The notes under the pieces were generated by a model that was not told the DNA's origin, made no database searches, and was given only the letters and a program-made list of their open reading frames with translations. From NCBI GenBank assembly GCA_016699855.1, contig CP064988.1:186001-250000 (forward strand): 64,000 nt of DNA. Reading direction: 5' to 3'. The translations under genes were made by a program, and so were the position numbers. Below are positions 16,550-28,634 of the stretch, in pieces (the first letter of the stretch is position 1; the number at the start of each line of letters is the position of its first letter). The DNA is from Rhodospirillales bacterium (GTDB lineage: Bacteria > Pseudomonadota > Alphaproteobacteria > Reyranellales > Reyranellaceae).

Positions 16550-17713
16550 ATGGCAGACGCTCTCCAAGGAATCCGGGTCGTCGATTTCACCACCACGATC
16601 GCCGGTCCGCACTGCACCCGGCTGATGGCCGATCTCGGCGCCGAGGTGATCAAGATCGAGGCCGCCGACGGCGACATGATGCGTACGCGCCCGCCGCTGC
16701 GGTCCGGCGCCAGCGGCATGTTCGCCCACCTCAACGCCGGTAAGAAGAGCGTGGCGCTCGACCTCAAGAACCCGGCGGCCGTGGCCGCCGTGCGCAGGTT
16801 GATCGCCACGGCGGACATGGTGGTCGAGAACTACCGACCGGGCGTCACCAAGCGGCTCGGCCTCGATTACGAATCGCTGAGGAAGATCAAACCCGACCTG
16901 ATCTACGTCGCGATCTCGGGCTACGGGCAGGACGGTCCGGGCGCCGACCGGCCGGCCTACGCGCCGGTGGTGCACGCCGCCGCCGGCTTCGATGTCGCGC
17001 ACCTGACCTACCAGGAGGGCCAGCGCACCAAGCCCGACTTCAACGGCATCTTCGTGGCCGATTTCCAGGCCGGCGCCTACGCCTTCGGCGCCGCGATGGC
17101 GGCGCTGGTCCAGAGGAAGACCACCGGCGAGGGCCAGTTCGTCGACGTCGCCATGATGGACGGGATGCTGCATCTGCTGATGTCGGAGTTCCAGCGGGCG
17201 CAGAACCCGATCGAGGTGTCGTCGCGGCCGATGTTCGGGCCGGTGCTGGCCAAGGACGGCCACATCATCATCGCCACGGCGAGCGAGCGCACCTTCACCG
17301 ACCTCGTGAAGGCGTCGGGCCGCGTCGACCTGCTGACCGATCCGCGCTTCGAGAAGTACGCCGACCGGCGGCTCAAATGGGCCGAGTTCATGGACGAGAT
17401 CGAGGCGTGGTCCGGCACAAAGACCATCGCCGAGCTGATCCCGATCCTCGAGGCGCACAGCGTCCCCTGCTCGCCCTACCGCACCGTGAAGGAGGCGATG
17501 AGCGACGACCAGGCGCGCCACCGCGGCATCGTCGAGATGGTGCGCGACGCCGGCGGCGAGGTGGGCGTGCCCAACCCGCCGTTCCGCCTCTCCGCGTCGG
17601 GCGCGCGCGCGCGCGACTTCACCGCCAGCCTCGGGCAACACACCGCCGAGGTCCTGCGCGCCGCCGGCCTCGACGATTCCGACATCGCCGCGCTGACCGG
17701 CGCCAAGGCCTAG
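16550..17713 (+). CDS. CaiB/BaiF family (class III) CoA-transferase
   Basis: 387 residues, full length for the family. LQGIRVVDFTTTIAGPHCTRLMADLGAEVIKIE is the N-terminal signature, with DMVVENYRPGVTKRLGL and DLIYVAISGYGQDGP following. The catalytic Asp that forms the mixed anhydride with the acyl group is in NGIFVADFQAGAY (about residue 171), aligning with Asp169 of formyl-CoA transferase. It moves CoA between carboxylic acids. In this operon it probably activates the substrate before the thiolase-like step; the acid is unknown. Confidence 0.9.
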   Translation: MADALQGIRVVDFTTTIAGPHCTRLMADLGAEVIKIEAADGDMMRTRPPLRSGASGMFAHLNAGKKSVALDLKNPAAVAAVRRLIATADMVVENYRPGVTKRLGLDYESLRKIKPDLIYVAISGYGQDGPGADRPAYAPVVHAAAGFDVAHLTYQEGQRTKPDFNGIFVADFQAGAYAFGAAMAALVQRKTTGEGQFVDVAMMDGMLHLLMSEFQRAQNPIEVSSRPMFGPVLAKDGHIIIATASERTFTDLVKASGRVDLLTDPRFEKYADRRLKWAEFMDEIEAWSGTKTIAELIPILEAHSVPCSPYRTVKEAMSDDQARHRGIVEMVRDAGGEVGVPNPPFRLSASGARARDFTASLGQHTAEVLRAAGLDDSDIAALTGAKA

Positions 17714-17724
17714 GACCACCGACG

Positions 17725-19281
17725 ATGACCGAGCTCGACCCGCGCACGCCCATCCTCGTCGGCTGCGGCCAGATCACCGACACGACGTCCGCGCCGTCCG
17801 ACGCGCGCTCGCCGTCGGCCTTCGTCGCCGAGGCGGCCGAACTCGCCCTGCGCGACGCCGCCCCCGCGAAAGGCGCGCCGGCGCTGGCCGCGACGCTCGA
17901 CGCCATCGCGCTGCTGCGCTTCTTCAGCGATTCCAGCCCGCGGTTCGTGTCGCCCTACGGCCGCTCCAGCAACCCGCCGAAGAGCGTGGCCGACCGCATC
18001 GGCGCGGCGAACGCGCGCGACCTCTACTACACGGAGGTCGGCGGCAACATGCCGCTCTACCTCGTCCACAAATTCGCCGAGCAGATCGCCCGCGGCGAGC
18101 TGCGCGCCGCGATGGTGTGCGGCGGCGAGCTGCTGCGCACGTTCAACGCCGCCCAGCGCGCCAAGCTGACGCTGGACTGGAACGAGGACCCCGGCGGCGC
18201 CGAGCCGCTGGAGATCGGCGACAAGCGGCTGGGCTGGAGCCCGGAGGAGGCGCGCCACGGGCTGATGGCGGCGATCCACTTCTATCCGCTGATCGAGAAC
18301 GCGATCCGCGCCGACCGTGGACGCACGCCGGCGGCGCACCTCGTCGCGATGGGCAAGCTGTTCGCCGGCTTCGCCGCCGTGGCGCGGGACAATCCGCTCG
18401 CGACGCGGCGCGAGGGCTACTCGGCGGAGCGGCTGTCGACCGTCGACGCCGACAACCGCTATATCGCCTTCCCCTACCCCCGCCTGATGAACTCCAACGC
18501 CTTCGTCGACCAGGCCGCCGCGGTGATCGTCACCTCGGTCGGCCAGGCGCGCGAACTGGGCATCCCCGAGAGCCGCTGGGTGTTCCTGCACGGCTGCGCC
18601 GACGGCGCCGACACCTGGGTGGTCAGCGAGCGCGCCGAGCTGCACCGCTCGCCCGCGATCCGCGCCTGCTCGACCACGGCGCTGGACATGGCCGGCCGCA
18701 AGCTTGCCGATATGTCGTTCTTCGACCTCTACAGCTGCTTCCCCTCGGCGGTGGAGATCGGCTGCCGCGAGATCGGCCTGGCCGAGGACGACCCGCGCGG
18801 CCTGACGGTGACCGGCGGGCTGCCGTTCTTCGGCGGCCCCGGGAACAACTACGTTACCCACTCCATCGCCGCGATGATGGACAAGGTCCGCGCCGCGCCG
18901 GGCAAATTCGGCATGGTGACGGGCAACGGCAGCTACGTGACCAAGCATTCGGCGTCGATCCTGTCGACGACCTCGACTCGGGGAGCGTGGACGCGCCCGG
19001 ATCCGAAAGCCACCCAAGCGGCGCTCGACAAGGTTCCGGTCGTCGCCGTCGACACCGCGCCGGCCGGCGCCGGGCGGATCGAGACCTACGCCGTGGCGTT
19101 CGACCGCGACAAGCCGGTGCGCGGCTTCGTCTACGGCCGCCGCGCCGACAACGGCCACCGCTTCGTCGCCAACACGCCGGACGACCCGGCGCTGCTGGCC
19201 GACATGGTGGCGCGCGACCAGATCGGCCGCGCCGGCGTGGTCGCCGCCGGCGAGAAGCGCAACGTCTTCACGCCGGCCTAG
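17725..19281 (+). CDS. Thiolase-like protein (acetyl-CoA acetyltransferase family) lacking the canonical Cys
   Basis: 518 residues: a thiolase fold (PRTPILVGCGQITD at the N-terminus) plus an extra C-terminal domain of roughly 100 residues (from about PVVAVDTAPAG), as in SCP2-thiolase-like/TLP1 proteins. Where thiolases carry the nucleophilic Cys, this reads EVGGNMPLYLVHKF with no Cys. The normal C-terminal CxG loop reads TGNGSYVTKHS, and the HEAF-like motif reads LYSCFPSA. Classical thiolysis is therefore doubtful. It may do a different acyl-CoA chemistry or bind acyl-CoA. Third gene in the operon, 11 bases after the CoA-transferase. Confidence 0.82.
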   Translation: MTELDPRTPILVGCGQITDTTSAPSDARSPSAFVAEAAELALRDAAPAKGAPALAATLDAIALLRFFSDSSPRFVSPYGRSSNPPKSVADRIGAANARDLYYTEVGGNMPLYLVHKFAEQIARGELRAAMVCGGELLRTFNAAQRAKLTLDWNEDPGGAEPLEIGDKRLGWSPEEARHGLMAAIHFYPLIENAIRADRGRTPAAHLVAMGKLFAGFAAVARDNPLATRREGYSAERLSTVDADNRYIAFPYPRLMNSNAFVDQAAAVIVTSVGQARELGIPESRWVFLHGCADGADTWVVSERAELHRSPAIRACSTTALDMAGRKLADMSFFDLYSCFPSAVEIGCREIGLAEDDPRGLTVTGGLPFFGGPGNNYVTHSIAAMMDKVRAAPGKFGMVTGNGSYVTKHSASILSTTSTRGAWTRPDPKATQAALDKVPVVAVDTAPAGAGRIETYAVAFDRDKPVRGFVYGRRADNGHRFVANTPDDPALLADMVARDQIGRAGVVAAGEKRNVFTPA

Positions 19282-19306
19282 GGCCCCGCGCACGGAGGAG
19301 GAACAG

Positions 19307-20629
19307 ATGGACGCGCCGACGCGCATCAACGTCTCGCTGCGGGACGCGCTCAACGAGACCGAGGAGCGGTTCATCGCCGCCAACCCGCGCAGCCGCGCCC
19401 GCCAGGACGAGGCCGCCAAATCCATGCCCGGCGGCAACACCCGCTCGGTGCTGTACTACGCGCCGTTCCCGGTCGCGATCGAGAAGGCGGAGGGCCAGCG
19501 GCTGGTCGACATCGACGGCCACGCCTACACCGACCTGCTGGGGGAGTACACCGCCGGGCTCTACGGCCACTCCCACCCCGTCATCATGAAGGCGATCCGC
19601 GAGGCGACCGACCGCGGCATCGTGTTCGGCGGTCCGAACCGCGACGAGGTCGAGCTGGCCCGCATGATGTGCGATCGGTTCCCGTCGCTGGACCTCGTGC
19701 GGTTCACCAATTCCGGCACCGAGTCGAACCTGATGGCGCTGGTGACGGCGCGCGCCCACACCGGGCGCAGCCACATCATGGTGATGGAGGGCGGCTACCA
19801 CGGCGGCGTGCTGACCTTCTATCACGGGCCCGATTTCCCGATCAACGCGCCGTTCCCGTTCGTGCTGGCCAAGCTCAACGAGATCGACGCCACCCGGGCG
19901 CTGATCCGCGAGAACGCCGGCAAGCTCGCGGCGATCCTGATCGAGCCGATGATGGGCTCCGGCGGCGGCATCGTCGCCGACCCCGCGTTCCTCCAGATGC
20001 TCCGGGACGAGGCCACCGCGCACGGCATCGTGCTGATCTTCGACGAGGTGATGACCTCGCGCATGTCGTCCGGCGGCATGCAGAAGCGGCTGGGGATCAT
20101 CCCGGACATGACGACGTTCGGGAAGTATCTCGGCGGCGGGCTGACGTTCGGCGCGTTCGGCGGCCGCCACGATCTGATGCGCCGCTACGATCCCTCGCAG
20201 AAGGACGCCTGGCCGCACGCCGGCACCTTCAACAACAACGTCATGACCATGGCCGCCGGCGTCGCCGGCCTGCGCGACGTGTTCACGGCGGACGCCGCCG
20301 ACCGGCTCTACGCCAGTGGCGACCGCCTGCGCGAGCGACTGCGCGAGGTCGGCCGACGCCATGACGTACCGCTGCAGGTCAACGGCGCCGGCTCGATCCT
20401 GGTGGCGCACTGGCAATCCAAGCCGATCGCCAAGCCGTTCGACACGCAGGACACGCCGGTGGAGGCGCGCGCGCTGTTCCACCTGAACATGCTGGAGCGC
20501 GGCTTCTACCTCGCCCGCCGCGGCTTCATGGCGCTGTCGCTGGCGCTGACCGACGCGGACCACGACGCCTTCGTCGCCGCCGTCGACGACTACTGCGGCG
20601 CCTACAAGAACGTGCTGGCCGACCTCTGA
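19307..20629 (+). CDS. Class III aminotransferase (GSAM-like)
   Basis: 440 residues, fold type I PLP enzyme. AKSMPGGNTRSVLYY at the N-terminus is the GSAM-like start, TNSGTESNLMALVTAR (about 134-149) binds phosphate, EGGYHGG and LIFDEVMTSR (Asp246) contact the cofactor, and Lys273 in TTFGKYLGGG is the Schiff-base lysine. It transfers an amino group or moves it within a molecule; the substrate is not predictable. GGAGGAGG lies just before the ATG. The stop overlaps the next start (TGATG), so the lactonase-like gene is translationally coupled. Confidence 0.87.
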   Translation: MDAPTRINVSLRDALNETEERFIAANPRSRARQDEAAKSMPGGNTRSVLYYAPFPVAIEKAEGQRLVDIDGHAYTDLLGEYTAGLYGHSHPVIMKAIREATDRGIVFGGPNRDEVELARMMCDRFPSLDLVRFTNSGTESNLMALVTARAHTGRSHIMVMEGGYHGGVLTFYHGPDFPINAPFPFVLAKLNEIDATRALIRENAGKLAAILIEPMMGSGGGIVADPAFLQMLRDEATAHGIVLIFDEVMTSRMSSGGMQKRLGIIPDMTTFGKYLGGGLTFGAFGGRHDLMRRYDPSQKDAWPHAGTFNNNVMTMAAGVAGLRDVFTADAADRLYASGDRLRERLREVGRRHDVPLQVNGAGSILVAHWQSKPIAKPFDTQDTPVEARALFHLNMLERGFYLARRGFMALSLALTDADHDAFVAAVDDYCGAYKNVLADL

Positions 20630-21679
20630 TGGCGCGCCTCTCCCGCCACGATCTGCGCGGCAAGGTCCAGACCGTCACCGGCCCGATCGCGCCGGAGACG
20701 CTCGGCCGCACGTTGATGCACGAGCACGTGCTGTGGGACATCCGCCCGCCGGAGGCGCGCGGCGAGAACGACCTCGGCCCGGAGATCACGCTGGAGAACG
20801 TCTGGCAGATCAACCACGGCCACGGGATCAAACGCGCCGGGCGCAAGTACATGCTCGACCTCGAGGATGTGGCGACGCGCGAGGTCGAGGCGATGAAGCG
20901 CGACGGCGGCGACGCCATCGTCGAGCTGAGCTGCGGCGGGTTGTCGCCGGATCCGAAGGGCCTGCGCCGCATCGCCGAGGGCACCGGCGTCAACGTCGTT
21001 ATGGGCTGCGGCCACTACGTCGACGCCTACCAGGACCCGCGCAACCACGGGCGCACCGTCGAGGATTTCGCGCAGGAGATGGTCGGACAGGTGCTGGAGG
21101 GCGCCTGGGGCACCGACGTGCGCGCGGGCATGATCGGCGAAATCGGCTGCCAGTCGCCATGGACCGACACCGAGAAGCGCGTCATGCGCGGCGCGCTGAT
21201 CGCGATGGCGGAGACCGGGGCGGCACTCAACGTCCATCCCGGCCGCCACGAGGACCAGCCGCAAGAAGTCGCCGATTTCATCCACGCCGCCGGCCACGAC
21301 ACGACGCGGGTCGTCATCAGCCATATCGACCGCACGATCTTCGACGTCGATAGGCTGCTGCGTCTGGCCGAGACCGGCGTGACCCTGGAGTTCGACCTGT
21401 TCGGACAGGAGGCGGCGTACTACGGCCTGTCGGACATAGACATGCCCAACGACGGCACGCGGCTGCGCCTGATCCGGGCGCTGATCGACCACGGCCATCT
21501 CGACCGCGTCGTCATCAGCCACGACATCTGCTACATCAGCCGCCTCGGTGTTCGGCGGCCACGGCTACGGCCACATCTTCCGCAACGTCGTGCCGATGAT
21601 GCTCAAGCGCGGCTACAGCGAGGACGAGGTCGACGCCATCCTGGTCCGCAACCCCCGCCGCCTGCTGACGTTCGCGTAG
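20629..21679 (+). pseudogene. Phosphotriesterase-like lactonase family protein, one frameshift
   Basis: Reads as the phosphotriesterase/PLL amidohydrolase family. Metal ligands are visible: HEH (about 31-33), Glu in MIGEIG, His in VISHIDRT and Asp in VISHDICY. After ISHDICYISRL the frame breaks. The expected end (FGGHGYGHIFRNVVPMMLKR... to LLTFA) continues in the +1 frame from 21551 to the stop at 21677-21679. A missing two bases between 21544 and 21550 restores the family spacing; one extra base is the alternative. All catalytic residues precede the break, yet the C-terminal helix is needed for folding. It may be a sequencing error. Confidence 0.85.
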
Positions 21680-21693
21680 CGGCGCGGCCGACG

Positions 21694-21722
21694 CCCTCTC
21701 CGCCACGAAGTGGGGGAGAGGG
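21694..21722. repeat. 29-base palindromic intergenic repeat
   Basis: CCCTCTCC (21694-21701) pairs with GGAGAGGG (21715-21722) around a 13-base centre. It matches the reverse complement of the element at 13959-13987 at 27 of 29 positions, and a CATATG follows immediately. It lies between the convergent lactonase and liuD genes, where it could also act as a terminator. Confidence 0.8.
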
Positions 21723-21784
21723 CATATGGCGTCGCATGGCGCGATATGTGTACGCGTCGGCAGCCGGCCGGTGGCGGTGACCCC

Positions 21785-23857
<2,073 letters not shown>

Positions 23858-23859
23858 CG

Positions 23860-24647
23860 TCAGGTCACCCACCGCGGTTTGCGCTTCTGGAGGAAGGCGG
23901 CCATGCCCTCCTGCGCGTCGGGAGTCAGGCATTGTTCGGCGACGTTCGACGCCACCAGCTCGACCATGCCGGCGTCGTTGGGCGCGGCGTCCATCGCCGT
24001 CACCAGCCGTTTGATCAGCGCCTGCACGCTGGGCGCGCCCAGCTTGAGCTCGGCGGCCAGCTTAGCCACCTCGATGTCGAGCGACTCCGGCGCCGCCACA
24101 CGGTCGACCATGCCGATGCGCCGCGCCTCCTCGACGTCGAAGATGCCGCCATGCATCAGCAATTGGCGCGCCTTGCGCGGGCCGACGGTCTGGATCAGCA
24201 CGGTGATGGCGATGCCGGCCAGCAATCCGTTGCGCACCGAGGTCAGGCCGAAGCGCGCGCGGTCGGACGCCACGACGTAGTCGCAGGCCAGCGCGACGCC
24301 GACCCCGCCGCCGACCGCGGCGCCCTGCACCCGGGCGATGGTCGGCATCGGCATGTCGTAGACAGCCTGGACGGCGCGCGTCATGACCAGCGCGCCGGCC
24401 TTGTTCTGGGCCGGGGTCTGCGACGGCCAGGTCAGCACCCAGTTGAAATCGCCGCCGGCCGAGAACGACGGCCCCTTGGCGCCGATCACGGTGACCCGCA
24501 CCGCCGGATCGGCGGCGACGCGGCCGAGGACGGCGATGAACGCCTCGCCGGCCGCGGCGTCGAAGGAATTGTGCTCCTTCACGCGGTTCAGCGTGACGGT
24601 GGCGACGCCGTCGTCGACCGACAGCAGGACGGGATCGCTCATCGCCA

Positions 24648-24648
<1 letters not shown>
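23860..24648 (-). CDS. liuC: Enoyl-CoA hydratase, probably methylglutaconyl-CoA hydratase
   Basis: 262 residues of the crotonase family. The two oxyanion-hole regions are FSAGGDFNWV and VQGAAVGGGVGVALACDYVVAS. The residue order in the second (GRARFGLTSVRNGLLAG-like region) keeps the family shape, although I could not assign both catalytic Glu residues by eye. Placed between liuB and liuD, it most likely hydrates 3-methylglutaconyl-CoA to HMG-CoA. The ATG overlaps the liuB stop (TGATG) and the gene ends two bases before liuD, so translation is coupled. MAMSDP offers a second start six bases later. Confidence 0.87.
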
Positions 24649-26255
<1,607 letters not shown>

Positions 26256-26458
26256 GGGCACCGGACCGGCGGGGACGACGGCCGGACGTCGATTCCGGCC
26301 TATGGAGCGCCCCATATCGCAGCGTCCGCCGGCCCCCGGCAATCGTTTTATGGCCGCCGCGTCCGTGACCCGCGCCACGCGCGCGGCGCCGGCCCGATGC
26401 TATGAACCGTCGGGAGCGACCGGCGCCGGCCGCCCGTCGCGCGACGAGGGAGCGAACC

Positions 26459-27532
26459 ATGACCGACCACACCTGGAACATCACGACCGTGCGCGCGCGG
26501 CAGGCCATGCGGATCGTCCAGCAGGCGATCGGCGGCGGCGACTGGGAGACGGTCAAGATCGCCCATATCGACACCGGCTACACCAACCACTGCGTGTTCC
26601 ACATGCCGCCGGAGGCGCCGTCCGGCGCCCTGCTCGCCGGGCTCGGCGTCAACTACGTCGAGGCGGGCAAGCCGCCGCTCGACCCCCTGAGCGCGGGGCT
26701 GCTGCTGTTCCCCGGCCACGGCACGCGCACATCGGGCGTGCTGTGCGGCGACAAGCCCGGCACCTTCGTCGGCATGGCGCCGGGCGTGCCGGTCGTCCCC
26801 TACCGGGTGGCGGAGACGGTGGTCCTGCACAAGGAGACGATCGTCAACGCCGCCAAGGCGCTTCGCCACGCGCTGGAGCAGCGGCAGGCGCCCGTGATCT
26901 CGATCAGCCTCGGCGTGCAGTCGGTGTTCGGCAACAAGACCCAGATGCGCCAGCTCGGCCGCGCCGTCGACGCCGCCTACGAGGCCGGCGCGATGGTGGT
27001 GGCGGCGTGCGGCCAGACGCGCCAGAACGCGCCCGACCTGATGCAGGTGCAGGTCTATCCGTCGCGCTACTCCCGCGCCGTCGCTGTGGCCGGCGTCAAC
27101 CAGAAGCGGCGCATCTGCTACGACTACGAGCACGACCGCGACTGGATCGACGTGTGGGCGCCGGCCGACGAGATCCCGCGGCCGAACTCGCTGCGCGGCG
27201 GCGGCGACCGCCAGTGCCTGATCGAGCAGGGCGGCGGCGACGGCACCTCCTACGCCACGGTGCACGTCTCGGCGGCGGCGGCGATGTGGTTGCGGGTGCG
27301 CGGGCGCGAGCTCGACGACGGCGGCTACGCGGGCTGGCGCCGCATCAAGGCGTTCCGCAAACTGCTGCGCACGACGGCCCGGCCGATCCAGGGCAACGAC
27401 GTGACCGGCGGCGGGCCGGTGCCCACCGACGGCCGCGGCATCCTCGACTGCGAGGCGCTGCTCAAGGCGCCGCTGCCGCCGCTCGCATCGCTGCGCAAGC
27501 AGCAGCGCCTCGCCGAGAACGAGGTGGACTGA
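26459..27532 (+). CDS. S8 (subtilisin-like) serine peptidase without signal peptide
   Basis: 357 residues holding a compact subtilase domain with no recognisable propeptide or signal sequence, so it is probably cytoplasmic. Triad: Asp38 in AHIDTGY, His87 in FPGHGTRTSG, Ser264 in DGTSYATVHVSAAAA. The oxyanion-hole Asn of subtilisins (AAxGN) is Gln here: MVVAACGQTRQ, about residue 186. The C-terminal 70 residues are charged and of unknown role. It lies between liuB (divergent) and the AhpD-like genes (convergent). The ATG at 26459 was chosen because an earlier frame adds only a basic leader. Substrate unknown. Confidence 0.85.
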   Translation: MTDHTWNITTVRARQAMRIVQQAIGGGDWETVKIAHIDTGYTNHCVFHMPPEAPSGALLAGLGVNYVEAGKPPLDPLSAGLLLFPGHGTRTSGVLCGDKPGTFVGMAPGVPVVPYRVAETVVLHKETIVNAAKALRHALEQRQAPVISISLGVQSVFGNKTQMRQLGRAVDAAYEAGAMVVAACGQTRQNAPDLMQVQVYPSRYSRAVAVAGVNQKRRICYDYEHDRDWIDVWAPADEIPRPNSLRGGGDRQCLIEQGGGDGTSYATVHVSAAAAMWLRVRGRELDDGGYAGWRRIKAFRKLLRTTARPIQGNDVTGGGPVPTDGRGILDCEALLKAPLPPLASLRKQQRLAENEVD

Positions 27533-27545
27533 CCGCCGGCGGCGG

Positions 27546-27887
27546 TCAGACCTTGCCGTCGGCGAACCGGTCGATGCCGAGCGGGCCGCGCCAGCCGGCG
27601 GATTGCGTCTCGACGCGGGCGTCGAGCGGGATGCCGGTGGCGTCGGCGATCCGCGTGATCGCGTCGAAGCCGCCGACCACCGCGGCGGCGTCGACCACGG
27701 CGGCGGCGCCGATCGCCGCGGTCAGCGCCTCCCGCGCATCGGCCGTCGCGTCCGCGTCACGCCCGATGACGGCGTCAGCGAACGCCAGCAGCGCCGCGGC
27801 GTGCGGCACTCCGGTGTCGCCCCCGCCCTCCATGACGCCGGCGAGGTCGTAGTCGTCTCCGCTGAACTGGCCGCTCCCCCGGAGCAA
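27546..27887 (-). CDS. Small protein resembling an AhpD-family C-terminal segment
   Basis: Up to 113 residues. The core LLAFADAVIGRDADATAD...VVDAAAVVGGFDAITRIADATG resembles the helical C-terminal part of carboxymuconolactone decarboxylase/AhpD-like proteins, which usually follows a CxxC domain in a single chain. Here that other domain is the adjacent upstream gene, ending 18 bases before. The TTG at 27887 or an ATG at 27833 could be the start; neither has a good ribosome site. It could be a split second half of the neighbour, or a separate subunit. Function unproven. Confidence 0.55.
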   Translation of the reverse strand: MLRGSGQFSGDDYDLAGVMEGGGDTGVPHAAALLAFADAVIGRDADATADAREALTAAIGAAAVVDAAAVVGGFDAITRIADATGIPLDARVETQSAGWRGPLGIDRFADGKV

Positions 27888-27905
27888 GGCTAGGTGGCTG
27901 ACGGT

Positions 27906-28634
27906 TCAATAGACGCAGCGGTTCAGCGCCGCCACGCGCGCGGCCAGCATCTCGATCTGCGGATGCGTGATGGCGCGGAACTCGCGGCCGAAATCGCGCA
28001 TCGCCGGATTGTCGAGGTACATCGTCTCGAACATGTCCCAGAAATCGATCATCGCCTCCGGCACGAGGCTCAGCGCGCGATGCACGTTGCCGCCGATGCG
28101 GTTGCGGTAGAGGTCGGGATCGTCGGCGCCGCGATCCTCCGGCGCCACGGTCGCGACCCACGCCAGCCCGTCGCGCGCGCCGGCCGGCCGGCGGCCGCTG
28201 GGCGCGCCGTCCTCGGGCGCCGGTAGCGGCAGCGGCGACAGGCCGAGCGCGCGGCGGAACGTGTCGACGGCCGTCGTGATCGCGACGACGGACACCAGCT
28301 CGACATAGGCGCCCTCCTCCAGGCCGGCGGCGCGGACGGCGCGGTACCAGCCCTCGGACAGGCGGCCGGAATCGGTGGCGATGCGATGGACCGCCTCGAC
28401 GGCCGCGTCGGGGAGACCGCCCGCGGTCTCGTGGGCGCCGGCGATCGCGGCCGGCGACAGCGCCGCCTTGCGCGTGGCGCACAGCCCGCACGCGGCGGCG
28501 GCGCGGGTCTCGGCGGCGATGGCGACGCGGTCTGCGCCCGACCACCAGACGCCGGTCTCGCCCAGCCGCATCCACGCGCGCACCTGCGCGTTCAGGAGGT
28601 CGTGGCGGATGTCCACGCGGGCGGCGGCGGTCAC
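27906..28634 (-). CDS. AhpD-like (carboxymuconolactone decarboxylase-fold) protein with CxxC
   Basis: 242 residues. CGLCATRKAALSP contains a CxxC in the position of the alkylhydroperoxidase D redox pair, followed by helices (AVHRIATDSGRLSEGWYRAV, YVELVSVVAITTAVDTFRRAL) typical of the fold. An acid patch and an aromatic C-terminus (ITHPQIEMLAARVAALNRCVY) close it. The GTG start overlaps the hmgL stop (GTGA), so it is co-translated with HMG-CoA lyase. A peroxidase or thiol-redox role is inferred from family; a link to leucine breakdown is only suggested by position. Confidence 0.72.
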   Translation of the reverse strand: MTAAARVDIRHDLLNAQVRAWMRLGETGVWWSGADRVAIAAETRAAAACGLCATRKAALSPAAIAGAHETAGGLPDAAVEAVHRIATDSGRLSEGWYRAVRAAGLEEGAYVELVSVVAITTAVDTFRRALGLSPLPLPAPEDGAPSGRRPAGARDGLAWVATVAPEDRGADDPDLYRNRIGGNVHRALSLVPEAMIDFWDMFETMYLDNPAMRDFGREFRAITHPQIEMLAARVAALNRCVY

